Origin: Sandaracinus amylolyticus
GTDB taxonomy: Bacteria; Myxococcota_A; Polyangia; Polyangiales; Sandaracinaceae
Direction: 5' to 3'
Assembly (NCBI RefSeq): GCF_000737325.1
Contig: NZ_CP011125.1
Coordinates: 7,564,001 to 7,628,000, forward strand
DNA length: 64,000 nucleotides
Both the position numbers and the translations under genes were made by a program. Below are positions 16,842 through 25,694 of the stretch, in pieces. The stretch's first letter is position 1, and each line of letters opens with the position of its first letter. Under the pieces are notes generated by a model that was not told the origin of the DNA, ran no database searches, and saw only the letters and a list, made by a program, of their open reading frames with translations.

Positions 16842-17948
16842 TCACGCGCGAGGCGCGACCTCGACGGAGGTCTCGTGATCGGGCGCGAGCAGCGCGAGGA
16901 GGCGCGCGCCCTCATCGGTCACCGCGCGGCGCACGTCCTTCTGCACGCGGCCGAACGTCGCGACGTGCAGCACGGCGTGCTTGCGCTCGCGCTCGAGCCG
17001 CCACGTCGCGCCGACGAAGCCGTCGATCAGCACCGCGGCGGGCACGAGGCCGTTGGGCACGTCGTTGATCACCTTGCGGCGCTCGTCGGACACGATGCGC
17101 GCGCGCTCGGCGTGCGAGAGGAGCACGTTGTCGAACTGCGGGAGGAAGCGCACCGGCGCGGGCACGTCGGGAGCGGGACGGGGCGCGTCGTCGAGGTCGA
17201 AGAGCTCGCGACCGCGCTCGTCGTGGAAGACGCGCAGCGAGGGACGGAGACGCTCGAAGACGTCCTTGAGCGACGCGAGCCCGGACCACGTCTGCGCGTC
17301 GAGCGCGCTCGCAGGACCGAACGCGGCGAGGTAGCGCAGCACGAGCCGATCGAGCGAGAGCGCGTCGGGATCGAGCGCACGACCGAGCCACTGCTCGGCC
17401 GTGGTGTGCTTCGCCTGGCCCTTGCCGCCCCAGAGGCCGCGCGGCGGGACCTGCACCAGCGCGAGCTTGGTGCGCGCGACGGCGGCGAGCGATGCAGGGT
17501 CGCGTTCGGGCCATCGCTCGGCGAGCTCGGCGCCGAGCTCCGCGAAGGTGCGCGCGCGCTCTTCGACGAGGGCGCGCGCGTGCGCGGCGATCGCGTCGCG
17601 ATCGAGCCCGGCGACACGCCGGCCGTACACGCCGTCGAACGCGCGCTCGAGCATCGGCTGCAAGAGCGGGCGCAGGGCGAGCGCGTCGCGCGCGGACACG
17701 AGGTGGATCGTCGAGCGCATCACCGCGATCCGCACGGCCTCGCGATCCGCGACGTGCGCGGAGAGCGAGTCGGTGCGGAAGGCACGCGATCGCGTCCACA
17801 GCGCGACGTAGGGATCGTTCGGCTGCTGCGCCTGGAGCCCGACGAGGTGCTCGACGAGCGCGAGCGGGGACAGGCTCGTGGGCTCGAGCAGGTGCTGCCT
17901 CGCGAGGAGCGCGCGGTTGAGCGCACGGGTGTCGAGGACCTCGGGCAT
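16842..17948 (-). CDS. Winged-helix AlkZ-like (HTH_42) protein
   Basis: 368 residues from the ATG at 17948. GLQAQQPNDPYVALW near the N-terminus is the Q-x-Q-type motif of the AlkZ/YcaQ family, followed by MRSTIHLVSARDA. Later come LRYLAAFGPASALDAQTWSGL and a C-terminal VLIDGFVGATWRLER segment. AlkZ-type enzymes unhook interstrand crosslinks or remove alkylated bases, and many relatives of this length are uncharacterised. The TGACAGTT direct repeat lies just upstream in the region shared with the lipoprotein at 18045. Confidence 0.75.
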   Translation of the reverse strand: MPEVLDTRALNRALLARQHLLEPTSLSPLALVEHLVGLQAQQPNDPYVALWTRSRAFRTDSLSAHVADREAVRIAVMRSTIHLVSARDALALRPLLQPMLERAFDGVYGRRVAGLDRDAIAAHARALVEERARTFAELGAELAERWPERDPASLAAVARTKLALVQVPPRGLWGGKGQAKHTTAEQWLGRALDPDALSLDRLVLRYLAAFGPASALDAQTWSGLASLKDVFERLRPSLRVFHDERGRELFDLDDAPRPAPDVPAPVRFLPQFDNVLLSHAERARIVSDERRKVINDVPNGLVPAAVLIDGFVGATWRLERERKHAVLHVATFGRVQKDVRRAVTDEGARLLALLAPDHETSVEVAPRA

Positions 17949-17971
17949 GGCGGGACGATGCGCGATCACGA

Positions 17972-17990
17972 TGACAGTTGTCTGACAGTT
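17972..17990. promoter_or_regulatory. TGACAGTT direct repeat in a divergent promoter region
   Basis: TGACAGTT occurs at 17972-17979 and 17983-17990, 11 bases apart (about one helical turn), between divergent starts 17948 and 18045. It is a plausible regulator-binding site; no regulator is identified. Confidence 0.3.
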
Positions 17991-18044
17991 TTCGCCCGGG
18001 CGATGCTGTGGTCGATGGCACGACCTTCGCTGAGCGGCCCCGCC

Positions 18045-18902
18045 ATGACTCGTCTCGTCCGGCTCCTGCCGCTCGTCCTCGTCGCCCTGCTCGCGCTGAC
18101 CGGCTGTCATCGACGCGCCCGCGCCACCGCCACCGTCGCACAGCCCGCGACCAGCGGCGGTGTGGTCGCCACGTCGATCTCGCACCGGCACTACCGCAAC
18201 CTCCTGCGCATCGCGAGCCGGGACACGCAGTGCCATCACCGCGAGCTGTCGGCCCAGGAGGTCTCGCCGGGGATCTTCTCGATCTCGGGGTGCGGTCAGC
18301 TGCGCGACTACGTGATGGTGTGCAGCGGTCGGCGCCACTGCCGCTGGGTCGGCATCCAGCCGGTCGAGGCGGTCGCGATCGCGGAGACGCAGTGCGCGAC
18401 GGGTCAGGTCGTGGTGCAGCCGACGGGGCCGCTGTCGCGCACGGTGAGCGCGTGCGGGCAGACGCTCCAGTACGCGCTGGCGTGCGCGCCGGGCGCCTGC
18501 GCGTGGTCGCGCGGGGCGGTCGCGGGCGGCGTGGTGATGCAGACCGAGCCGGGGACCGCGGTGATCGTGGTGCCGGACGCGTACGCGTCGCCGTCGCAGC
18601 AGGTGCAGGTGCAGGAGGCGTCGACCGCGGGCGTGGTGGGCGACGAGTCCGCGGACGTGGTGCAGATCGATGCGGCGGGGACGCTGCAGTCGCTGCTCGC
18701 GACGCAGATCGCGGCGATTCGTCAGTGCACGGGCGGCGCGCCGGTGACGCTGGCGATCCGGTGGACGGCGCAGGGTCAGGTCGGGGTGGCGCTCGCGCCG
18801 CCGCACGCGGGGACGCAGGTCGAGGCGTGCGTGCAGGCGGCGGTGGGCAGCGTGGTCCTGCAGGGCGTGTCGGGGCCGGGGCAGGTCCAGGCCTCGTTCT
18901 GA
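18045..18902 (+). CDS. Cys-rich lipoprotein with C-terminal AgmX/PglI-like domain
   Basis: 285 residues from the ATG at 18045. The signal peptide has lipobox ALTGC (Cys20). Two tandem modules follow, each ending CGQ-x5-Y-x3-C...C-x-W (CGQLRDYVMVCSGRRHCRW and CGQTLQYALACAPGACAW). A Val/Gln-rich linker leads to a C-terminal segment (IRQCTG, then IRWTAQGQVG, GTQVEACVQ) like the AgmX/PglI domain common in myxobacteria. Probably a periplasm- or outer-membrane-anchored protein. Function unknown. Confidence 0.7.
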   Translation: MTRLVRLLPLVLVALLALTGCHRRARATATVAQPATSGGVVATSISHRHYRNLLRIASRDTQCHHRELSAQEVSPGIFSISGCGQLRDYVMVCSGRRHCRWVGIQPVEAVAIAETQCATGQVVVQPTGPLSRTVSACGQTLQYALACAPGACAWSRGAVAGGVVMQTEPGTAVIVVPDAYASPSQQVQVQEASTAGVVGDESADVVQIDAAGTLQSLLATQIAAIRQCTGGAPVTLAIRWTAQGQVGVALAPPHAGTQVEACVQAAVGSVVLQGVSGPGQVQASF

Positions 18903-19082
18903 TCGCTGGCGAGCGCGGTGTGGATCGGCGCGGGCGCGAAGAGCGGCCGCGCCGATTCGCGTTTGAAGACCGGCGAGGGTCGCAGCGTCTGGAGCTTCAC
19001 CGGGATCGCGGCGCGAGGATCGAGAACGCGAGTTCGTGACGGTCTGTCGCGATCCGTGCTCGCGCGTTCACGCGCGACGGGG

Positions 19083-19823
19083 TCACTCGCAGCTCGGGTC
19101 GTCGGGCACGAACGTGCGGCCGTCGAAGCGCAGGTCGGTGCGACACCGCGGCCGGCGGCGGCCGTTCGCGAGCAGGTCGGTGATGCGCATCCGGATCGCG
19201 GGCGGCGTGGTGCGTCGCAGGACCACCGAGCGCAGCGTGCCGCCCACGTCGCTGCGATCGGGGCCCGCCTCGGTCTCGACGCGCACCACCGCGTCGAACG
19301 CGACGACGACCTCGTCGCCGATCACGTGCAGGTACATCAAGCGGCGCGACACGAAGCGCGGGTCGTAGCTGCCGCGCACGTCGACGTGCTCGATGCGCGC
19401 GAGGTCGTGGCCGATGCCGGGCAGCGTCTCGGCGCGCATCACGACGACGCCGGGGCGATCGTCGTACGTGCCGTCCCAGCCGCGGTCGATCTCGACGTCG
19501 ACGCGTCCGACGAGCGACCACGCGCCGCCGCGGCATCGCAGCACGAAGAGGCCGGTGCGAGGCGCGCCGAGCTCCTCGTCGAGCTCGGAGATCAGCGAGT
19601 CGATCGCGAGCACGGCCTCGGCGGGGCTCGCTCCGTCGAGCTCGATCGTCGCGACACGCGTCGTCGCGTGCTCGTCGTCGACGACGATCCCTTCGCGACG
19701 CGCGGCGGGCACCGCGGGCCACAGCGTCTCGAACGTGGGCGCGGCGCACGCCGGCTGCGCCGACGCGAGCGATGGGATCGTGGCGACGAGCACGGTCGCG
19801 AGCGAGAGCGCGCGCGTCATCAT
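19083..19823 (-). CDS. Hypothetical secreted protein
   Basis: 246 residues. The signal peptide MTRALSLATVLVATIPSLASAQ predicts export and cleavage after ASA or SAQ. The mature part is mostly beta-strand (VATIELDGAS, LFVLRCRGGAWSLVGRVDVEID, EVVVAFDAVVRVETE) with four or more Cys, and ends FVPDDPSCE. No family recognised. Its ATG overlaps the aminotransferase stop by 4 bases, so it is co-transcribed with that gene. The 180-base gap to the convergent gene ending at 18902 shows no repeats. Confidence 0.65.
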   Translation of the reverse strand: MMTRALSLATVLVATIPSLASAQPACAAPTFETLWPAVPAARREGIVVDDEHATTRVATIELDGASPAEAVLAIDSLISELDEELGAPRTGLFVLRCRGGAWSLVGRVDVEIDRGWDGTYDDRPGVVVMRAETLPGIGHDLARIEHVDVRGSYDPRFVSRRLMYLHVIGDEVVVAFDAVVRVETEAGPDRSDVGGTLRSVVLRRTTPPAIRMRITDLLANGRRRPRCRTDLRFDGRTFVPDDPSCE

Positions 19824-21079
19824 GCGCTCTCGACGATCGCGTCCTCGATCGCGCGCAGGCCGCGCAGCAGCTCGTCCTCCGTGATCACCAGCGGGGGCGC
19901 GACGATCAGGGTGCGGATGCGCGCGTTCGGGTGCGTGTACACGCGGCGCGCGTCGAGCGCCTTCGAGAGCCTCGTGAAGCGCGCGGCATCGCCCGCGATC
20001 TCGAGCCCGGCGAGCAGGCCCATCGCGCGCGTCTTCGTGATCGTCTCGCCGCGGCGATCCTGCATCGCGGCGATCTCCGCGCCCATGCGCGCGCCGAGCA
20101 CGGCGGCGCGCTCGACGAGCTTCTCGTCCTCGTAGACGCGCACCGCCTCGAGCCCGGCCGCGACGCCGATCGGGTGCCCGTAGAACGTCAGGCCCGCGAG
20201 CAGCACGCGATCCTCGAACAGCTTCGCGATGCGCTCGTGGACGAGCACCGCGCCGAGCGGCGCATAGCCGCCCGTGAGGCCCTTGCTGATCGTGATCAGA
20301 TCCGGCGTCGCGCCGAGGCGCTCGAAGCCGTACCAGCTGCCGAGCCGCCCGAAGCCGTCGAGCACGCAGTCGGCGACGAGCACGATGCCGTGGCGATCAC
20401 ACGCGCCGCGCACGCCCGACCAATACCCGGCGGGCGGGACGAGCGCGCCGTTCGCGCCCGGCACCGGCTCGAGGAAGATCGCGGCGATCGTCTCCGGCCC
20501 CTCGAGCTCGATGGTGCGCGCGATCGCGCTCGCATCGGCGCCACCTTCGATCACGCGCGCGCCGCCGGGCAGGCGCGACTCGTACTGATCGAGCACGTGC
20601 ACCACGCCCGCGAGGCCCGGCTCGAGCGGCGGACGGCGGTGATCGCCCGAGAGCGTCAGCGCGCCCATCGTCGCGCCGTGGTAGCTGCGGTAGCGCGAGA
20701 TCGCCTTGTGACGTCCGGTCGCGAGCCGCGCGATCTTGAGCGCGTTCTCCACGGCCTCGGCGCCGCCGAGCGTGAAGAACACCTTGGTGAAGCCGGGCGG
20801 CGCGTGCTCGAGCAGCTTGCGCGCGAGCGCGTCCTTCGCGGGATAGCCGCCGCTCGGCACCGTGAGCAGCAGCTCGTCGCACTGGCGCTTCATCGCGTCG
20901 ATCACGCGACGGCAGCCGTGACCGAGGTTCGCCTGGTAGCTGAGGCTGCCCATGTCGAGCCAGCGCTCGACGCGCTCGCCCTCGCGCACGTCGAACGACG
21001 CGCCCTCGCCGCCGACGATCTCGACCGGCTTCGCGCCGCGCTGCGCGGACCACGTGAAGAAGAACGGATGCTCGCTCAT
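19820..21079 (-). CDS. Class III PLP-dependent aminotransferase
   Basis: 419 residues. Fold-type I landmarks: VFFTLGGAEAVENALKIAR, YRSYHGATMGALTLSG, IAAIFLEPVPG, the PLP-binding VADCVLDGFGRLG (the Asp is kept; the usual DE pair reads DC) and the Schiff-base Lys in TISKGLTGGYAPLGAVL. Such enzymes transfer amino groups from omega-amino acids, ornithine/GABA-type substrates or beta-amino acids to an oxoacid. Substrate cannot be inferred. It overlaps the downstream secreted protein gene by 4 bases and lies 48 bases after the DUF5996 gene. Confidence 0.85.
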   Translation of the reverse strand: MSEHPFFFTWSAQRGAKPVEIVGGEGASFDVREGERVERWLDMGSLSYQANLGHGCRRVIDAMKRQCDELLLTVPSGGYPAKDALARKLLEHAPPGFTKVFFTLGGAEAVENALKIARLATGRHKAISRYRSYHGATMGALTLSGDHRRPPLEPGLAGVVHVLDQYESRLPGGARVIEGGADASAIARTIELEGPETIAAIFLEPVPGANGALVPPAGYWSGVRGACDRHGIVLVADCVLDGFGRLGSWYGFERLGATPDLITISKGLTGGYAPLGAVLVHERIAKLFEDRVLLAGLTFYGHPIGVAAGLEAVRVYEDEKLVERAAVLGARMGAEIAAMQDRRGETITKTRAMGLLAGLEIAGDAARFTRLSKALDARRVYTHPNARIRTLIVAPPLVITEDELLRGLRAIEDAIVESA

Positions 21080-21127
21080 ACGCAGTTCGCGCGAGCGTAG
21101 CGCGCCGAGGCGCGGCGAGACGCGCGC

Positions 21128-22069
21128 TCACGCACGCTCGAGCGCGCGTCGATCCCACCCGGCGAGCGTCGCCGCCGCGGCGTACGTCGTCTCGCAGAAG
21201 CGCGTGAGCGTGCGCTCCGGCGATCGCGATCGACGCACTGCTTCGTAGGGCAGGACCCACTCGCGGAGCGCGTCGCTGTAGGACGCGTCGCGCGGCTCGA
21301 CCGGCGCGTCGCGATAGCCCTGCGGCTCGGGGTACGCGTACGCGTAGAACGCGGCGTCGTCGTAGCCCGGACCACCGGGCCACATGCCGACGCTCGTGAC
21401 CTCGTGCGAGTACGCCTCGACCGCGACGGAGCGCGCGAGGTTCGGCGCGCCCGGGTGCTCGGGCGCGGTGCGCCCGGAGAAGCGCGTGCTCGCGAGATCG
21501 AACGCGCCCCAGAAGAAATGAGTCGGGCTCACTTTTCCGACCCAGCGCGACTCGAACGCGTCGATGACGGCCTGCGACGAGACCAGCGCGCGCCAGAAGC
21601 GCGCGGCCGCGTCTCCGTCGTACGTGCAGTGCCGGTCGTCGAGCTCGAAGGGCGTGCGGTCCTCCACCTCGACCGGCGTGCTCCACACCGCGGCGTCGCA
21701 CCCGAGCTCGCGGAGCGCGTGCATCACGCGATCGTAGAAGCGCGCGACGCTCTGCGACGCGAGCGGGAGCTCGCGGGTCTCGCCGAGCGTCGTCGCGATG
21801 CGCAGCCGGTGATCGACGAAGTCGAAGTCGATCTGCAGCCCGCCGCCGCGATACGGCACGAGGGACGTCGTGAGCCCGCGCGCGCTCGCGTAGAGCGGCA
21901 CGTGCCACCAGTGGTTGCGCGGCGGCGCGAGGCCCATCCGGATCTTGCCGACCACCTGCGTGAAGCGATGCAGCGTCTCGCAGGTGGGTCGCCACGCCGC
22001 GAAGGGGATCGCGGGCCACGCGTGATCGCGCCAGCGATCGGCGGTGCGCTCGACGTCCTGGGTCTCCAT
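21128..22069 (-). CDS. DUF5996 family protein
   Basis: 313 residues from the ATG at 22069 (an upstream GTG at 22123 is less likely). The start WRDHAWPAIPFAAWRPTCETLHRF and the segments PPRNHWWHVPLY, GGGLQIDFDFVDH, SPTHFFWGAFDLASTRFSGR and SVGMWPGG match a widespread uncharacterised family. The protein is soluble, with several conserved Trp and His. The biochemical role is unknown. It may be the first gene of the run leading to the aminotransferase. Confidence 0.78.
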   Translation of the reverse strand: METQDVERTADRWRDHAWPAIPFAAWRPTCETLHRFTQVVGKIRMGLAPPRNHWWHVPLYASARGLTTSLVPYRGGGLQIDFDFVDHRLRIATTLGETRELPLASQSVARFYDRVMHALRELGCDAAVWSTPVEVEDRTPFELDDRHCTYDGDAAARFWRALVSSQAVIDAFESRWVGKVSPTHFFWGAFDLASTRFSGRTAPEHPGAPNLARSVAVEAYSHEVTSVGMWPGGPGYDDAAFYAYAYPEPQGYRDAPVEPRDASYSDALREWVLPYEAVRRSRSPERTLTRFCETTYAAAATLAGWDRRALERA

Positions 22070-22150
22070 GCGGGGCCATCTAGGGGCGACCCGTGCACGA
22101 TCGACCGGACCCCTATTGACCAAGGGTCATCTCGCGTGGTCGAGTCCGTT

Positions 22151-22166
22151 CGTTGCGATCGCAACG
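22151..22166. promoter_or_regulatory. Perfect 16-bp palindrome upstream of the MYXO-CTERM gene
   Basis: CGTTGCGATCGCAACG is a perfect palindrome 25 bases before the GTG at 22192 and about 80 bases from the divergent start at 22069. It is a strong operator candidate. Restriction-site-like chance symmetry (GCGATCGC) is the alternative. Confidence 0.4.
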
Positions 22167-22191
22167 TTTGCTCGCAGCAACGAGGTGCCTC

Positions 22192-24732
22192 GTGCCGACG
22201 CGCTTCTCTTCTTCCTTCTTTCGTTCCGCGCTCGTGGTGCTGCTCGTCTTCGCGACGTTCGCGTGCAGCGGTGGTGGCTGCTCGGGGTGCGCGGGGTGCG
22301 GCATCGCGCCGATTCCAGGTGGCTTCCCGATCGCGCAGCAGATCCCGAACGCCGCGCAGGTGCGCCTCTCGTCGAGCGCGATCGCGTTCATCGAGGAGAA
22401 CGTCGGCGCGATCCTGCCGCGCGTGCTGCCCGACGGGCTCGACTTCCCGGTCGAGCGCGGGGATCAGGGCGCGGCGATCATCTGCAGCTCCGATCCGACC
22501 GCAGGCGACGGCATGACCGACTGCTTCGCGCACATCGAGGTCGACTCGCTCGACCTCGAGCCGGTCGAGGGGACGAACCAGCTGAACGCGCACGTGCGCG
22601 CGATCGCCGAGAGCCGCGACGAGACCGGCGTGGTCGCGGCGTGGCAGGTGCGCGTGCTCGCGTCGGAGTGCTTGCTGACGATCGACACGCGCGGTGGCGA
22701 TCGACCGTACGTCGGCGTGCGCGCCGAGCTCGCGCTCGAGGAGATCGATCGCGAGGCGCGCGCCGGCGCGACGAAGCTCGCGGTGCGCTCGATCGGCGTC
22801 GTCGAGGACGAAGGTGTCGAGCCGAACGACTTCTCGATCACGCACCTCAACTGGTGGGACGGCGGGCCGATCGCGTGCGGCATCGCGAACACCGATCTCG
22901 TGCGCGGCGCGATCGCGGGCACGATCACCAACGCGGTGCAGGGGCTGTTGAACGGCGCGCTGTCGGAGCAGCTCTGCACGCGCCGCGGCGAGCTCGGGTG
23001 TCCGACCGGCACGCACGATCGCGGCGACACCGCCGCGGACGCGATCTGTTACTACGACCCCGCGCCGCCGAGCGAAGGGGCCGACGAGTGCGTGCCCACG
23101 CTGCTCGGCTTCGAAGGGCGCGGCGATCTCGGCGCGCAGCTGCTCGGTGGGTTCTCACCGGGCACCCACGGATCGCTGCAGTTCGCGCTCGCCGCGGGCG
23201 GCGACGGCGAGGCGGTCGACGAGGGCATGACGCTCTTCCTCTCGGGCGGGATGATGTCGTTCGATCGTGCGTTCGAGACGACGCCGGGACACGCGGTCTG
23301 CGTGCCCTCGCTCGAGCCGCCCGCGCTGCCCGAGGTCGCGCGCGTCGACGCGTTCCGCGGCAACGTCATCCCCGGCACCGACATCGAGACGCACGTCGGG
23401 ATCGGCATCGCCGAGGACTTCCTCGATCACGCGGGCTACGGGATGTTCGACAGCGGCATGCTCTGCCTCGCCGCGGGCACGCGCCTGTCGCAGCTGCTGT
23501 CGACCGGGCTCGTGTCGGCGATCGCGGGATCGCTGCGCACGCTCGCGTATCCATCGGAGGGCGCGCCGCTGATGCTCGCGCTGCGCCCGCAGCAGCCGCC
23601 CGACTTCACGATCTCCGAGACCGCGCCGCAGCTCACGGTGACGCTCCCCGAGCTCCGCATCGACTTCTACGTGTGGAGCACCGAGCGTTACGTGCGCTTC
23701 ATGACGTTCCAGAGCGACCTCGCGATCCACCTCGGCATCGCGGTCGAGGGCGGACAGATCGTGCTGCGCGTCGACAGCGTGGACGTCGCGGAGCCGGTCG
23801 TGACGAACAGCGAGCTGCTCATCGAGCCGCCCGAGATGGTCGCGACCGCGCTCGGTCGTCTCGTGCCGCGCGTCGCGGGCATGCTCGCAGGCGCGATCCC
23901 GCCGATCTCGCTGCCGGACATCATGGGCTTCGAGCTCGACGTGCCGCCCGAGGGCGTGCGCGGCGTGGATCAGGACGGCGAGCGCTTCCTCGGGATCTTC
24001 GCGAACCTGCGGCTCGCGGAGAGCGCCGTGCGCACCGCGATCGACACGACGATCGAGGTCGGCGATCTCGAGCTCGACCGCGAGAGCATGACGCTCGAGC
24101 GGTTCGCGACCGGCGAGGGCAACGCCGCGTGGCTGCACCTGGGCGCGGGGGGTGCCGCGCCGGGCACCGAGTACGAGTACAGCCATCGCGTCGACGGAAC
24201 GACGTGGTCGGAGTGGTCGAGCACGTCGCGCGTGCGCATCGACGATCCGGTGCTGCTCCTCCAGGGTCGCCACGAGATCGAGGCACGGGCGCGCGTCGCG
24301 GGCGATGCACGCAGCGTCGATGCGACGCCCGCGCGGGCGACGCTGATCGTCGACGTCATCGCGCCGGACGTGCAGCTCTCGCGCTTGCCCGACGGCACGG
24401 CGTACGTCGCGAGCGCGAGCGACATCGTGACCGGCGCGCGCGCGCTGCGATATCGCTTCCGCGTGCGCGGGGGAGAATGGACCGATTGGTCCAACGACGC
24501 GCGCTACGAGCCCGACGCGCTGGTGCTCGACGGGCGCGACGTCGACGTCGAGGTCGTCGACGAAGCGGGCAACGTCGGGGTCGCGACGCTCCCGCTGATC
24601 CGCGGGATCCCGAATCCGACCGGCGGTGGGTGTGCGTGCCGCACGGCCGCGGATCGCTCGAGCGCGGGCACCTCGGCGATGCTGGTCGCGCTCGGGATCG
24701 TGCTCGTGATCGGGCGCCGGCGGCGTCGTTGA
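22192..24732 (+). CDS. Large secreted lipoprotein-like protein with MYXO-CTERM tail
   Basis: 846 residues from a GTG preceded by GAGG. The signal peptide has a hydrophobic core (ALVVLLVFATFAC) and a Gly/Cys-rich mature start (SGGGCSGCAGCG). The C-terminus has GGGCACRTA, a hydrophobic helix and a run of five Arg, the MYXO-CTERM sorting pattern. The body is beta-rich with repeated segments: FEGRGDLGAQLLGGF and SISLPDIMGFELD-like stretches, and an Ig-like part near residues 660-810 with YSHRVDGTTWSEWS and YRFRVRGGEWTDWS. Probably surface-displayed. Function unknown. Confidence 0.75.
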   Translation: MPTRFSSSFFRSALVVLLVFATFACSGGGCSGCAGCGIAPIPGGFPIAQQIPNAAQVRLSSSAIAFIEENVGAILPRVLPDGLDFPVERGDQGAAIICSSDPTAGDGMTDCFAHIEVDSLDLEPVEGTNQLNAHVRAIAESRDETGVVAAWQVRVLASECLLTIDTRGGDRPYVGVRAELALEEIDREARAGATKLAVRSIGVVEDEGVEPNDFSITHLNWWDGGPIACGIANTDLVRGAIAGTITNAVQGLLNGALSEQLCTRRGELGCPTGTHDRGDTAADAICYYDPAPPSEGADECVPTLLGFEGRGDLGAQLLGGFSPGTHGSLQFALAAGGDGEAVDEGMTLFLSGGMMSFDRAFETTPGHAVCVPSLEPPALPEVARVDAFRGNVIPGTDIETHVGIGIAEDFLDHAGYGMFDSGMLCLAAGTRLSQLLSTGLVSAIAGSLRTLAYPSEGAPLMLALRPQQPPDFTISETAPQLTVTLPELRIDFYVWSTERYVRFMTFQSDLAIHLGIAVEGGQIVLRVDSVDVAEPVVTNSELLIEPPEMVATALGRLVPRVAGMLAGAIPPISLPDIMGFELDVPPEGVRGVDQDGERFLGIFANLRLAESAVRTAIDTTIEVGDLELDRESMTLERFATGEGNAAWLHLGAGGAAPGTEYEYSHRVDGTTWSEWSSTSRVRIDDPVLLLQGRHEIEARARVAGDARSVDATPARATLIVDVIAPDVQLSRLPDGTAYVASASDIVTGARALRYRFRVRGGEWTDWSNDARYEPDALVLDGRDVDVEVVDEAGNVGVATLPLIRGIPNPTGGGCACRTAADRSSAGTSAMLVALGIVLVIGRRRRR

Positions 24733-24740
24733 GGCTCAGA

Positions 24741-25694
24741 TCAGAGGCGCAGCTCGATCCCGAGCTGCGCCGCCAGCACGGCGTCGCGGAGCGCGAGGAC
24801 GGCGCCGCTCGGAGAGCGCGCCTCGAGCCCGAGCGCGACGAGGCGCGCCTCGATGCCGAGCACGATCGCGATCGCGCGATCGAGATCGAGCGCGCCGCGC
24901 AGAGCGACGTCGAACGTGACGATCGCGCCGTCGCTGCGGCGGGCGACGACGTCGGAGCTCGACGTCTCGCCCTCGAGCTGCGCCCATCCGAGCCCGAGCG
25001 CGAGCGAACCACCGAGCCGCAGCGGTGCGAGCGACGCCTCGAGCCCGGCGCCGATCGCGCCGTGGATCCACGTGCCGCGCACCTCGCCGAGCGGATCGCT
25101 GCGGGTCGTGAAGAGCGCCTCCAGGCCAGCGACGAGGTGCAGCGGAGGCGCGATGCGCGCGACCACGCCGGCGCGCGGCCCGCCCCAGACGCTCGGCGAC
25201 GCGGGAGCGAGCGCGGCGACGCCGGCGAGCACGAGCCCGACCGATGCATCGGGTGCGACCTCTGCGATCACGGGATCGCTCGCGACGGGAGCGCCGAGCT
25301 CGTCGCGCGCGCGCGACGCGGTGGCGGCGGGCACGTCGGCGTGCGGCGGTTCCACGCTCGCCCGCGGCTCCGCGAGGACCGACGCGAGCGCCATGGCGAT
25401 CGCGCGCGCGCGCATCGGCGGCGGGACGTCGGCGAGCTCGATGCGCCGCGTGCTCGCTCCGTCGCCGTCGAGCACGTGCGCCACGACCACGACGGCGTCC
25501 TCGCACGGCGCCGCGACGTCGAGCTCGATGCGCGCGCTCGCGCCGCGCAGCTCGACGTCGACCGCGTCGCGCAGCCCGACCTCGTCCCACCACGGCGGCG
25601 TGCACGCGGGCATCACCAGCTCGGCGTGCTGCGCGCGGACGCACGGCGCGATCGCGAGCACCGCGCACGCGAGCGCGAGCGCGACCGACCTCAC
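24741..25694 (-). CDS. Exported protein, possible outer-membrane barrel
   Basis: 317 residues from a GTG that overlaps the stop of the FecR-like gene as GTGA. The signal peptide VRSVALALACAVLAIAPCVRAQ precedes an N-terminal domain with three Cys (to about residue 100). The C-terminal half has alternating strands (GVVARIAPPLHLVAGLEALF, LRLGGSLALGLGWAQLEG, TFDVALRGALDLDRA) and ends in LGIELRL. That resembles a small outer-membrane barrel. It is the third gene of the sigma / FecR operon, so it is probably part of the regulated or sensing surface unit. Confidence 0.68.
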   Translation of the reverse strand: MRSVALALACAVLAIAPCVRAQHAELVMPACTPPWWDEVGLRDAVDVELRGASARIELDVAAPCEDAVVVVAHVLDGDGASTRRIELADVPPPMRARAIAMALASVLAEPRASVEPPHADVPAATASRARDELGAPVASDPVIAEVAPDASVGLVLAGVAALAPASPSVWGGPRAGVVARIAPPLHLVAGLEALFTTRSDPLGEVRGTWIHGAIGAGLEASLAPLRLGGSLALGLGWAQLEGETSSSDVVARRSDGAIVTFDVALRGALDLDRAIAIVLGIEARLVALGLEARSPSGAVLALRDAVLAAQLGIELRL

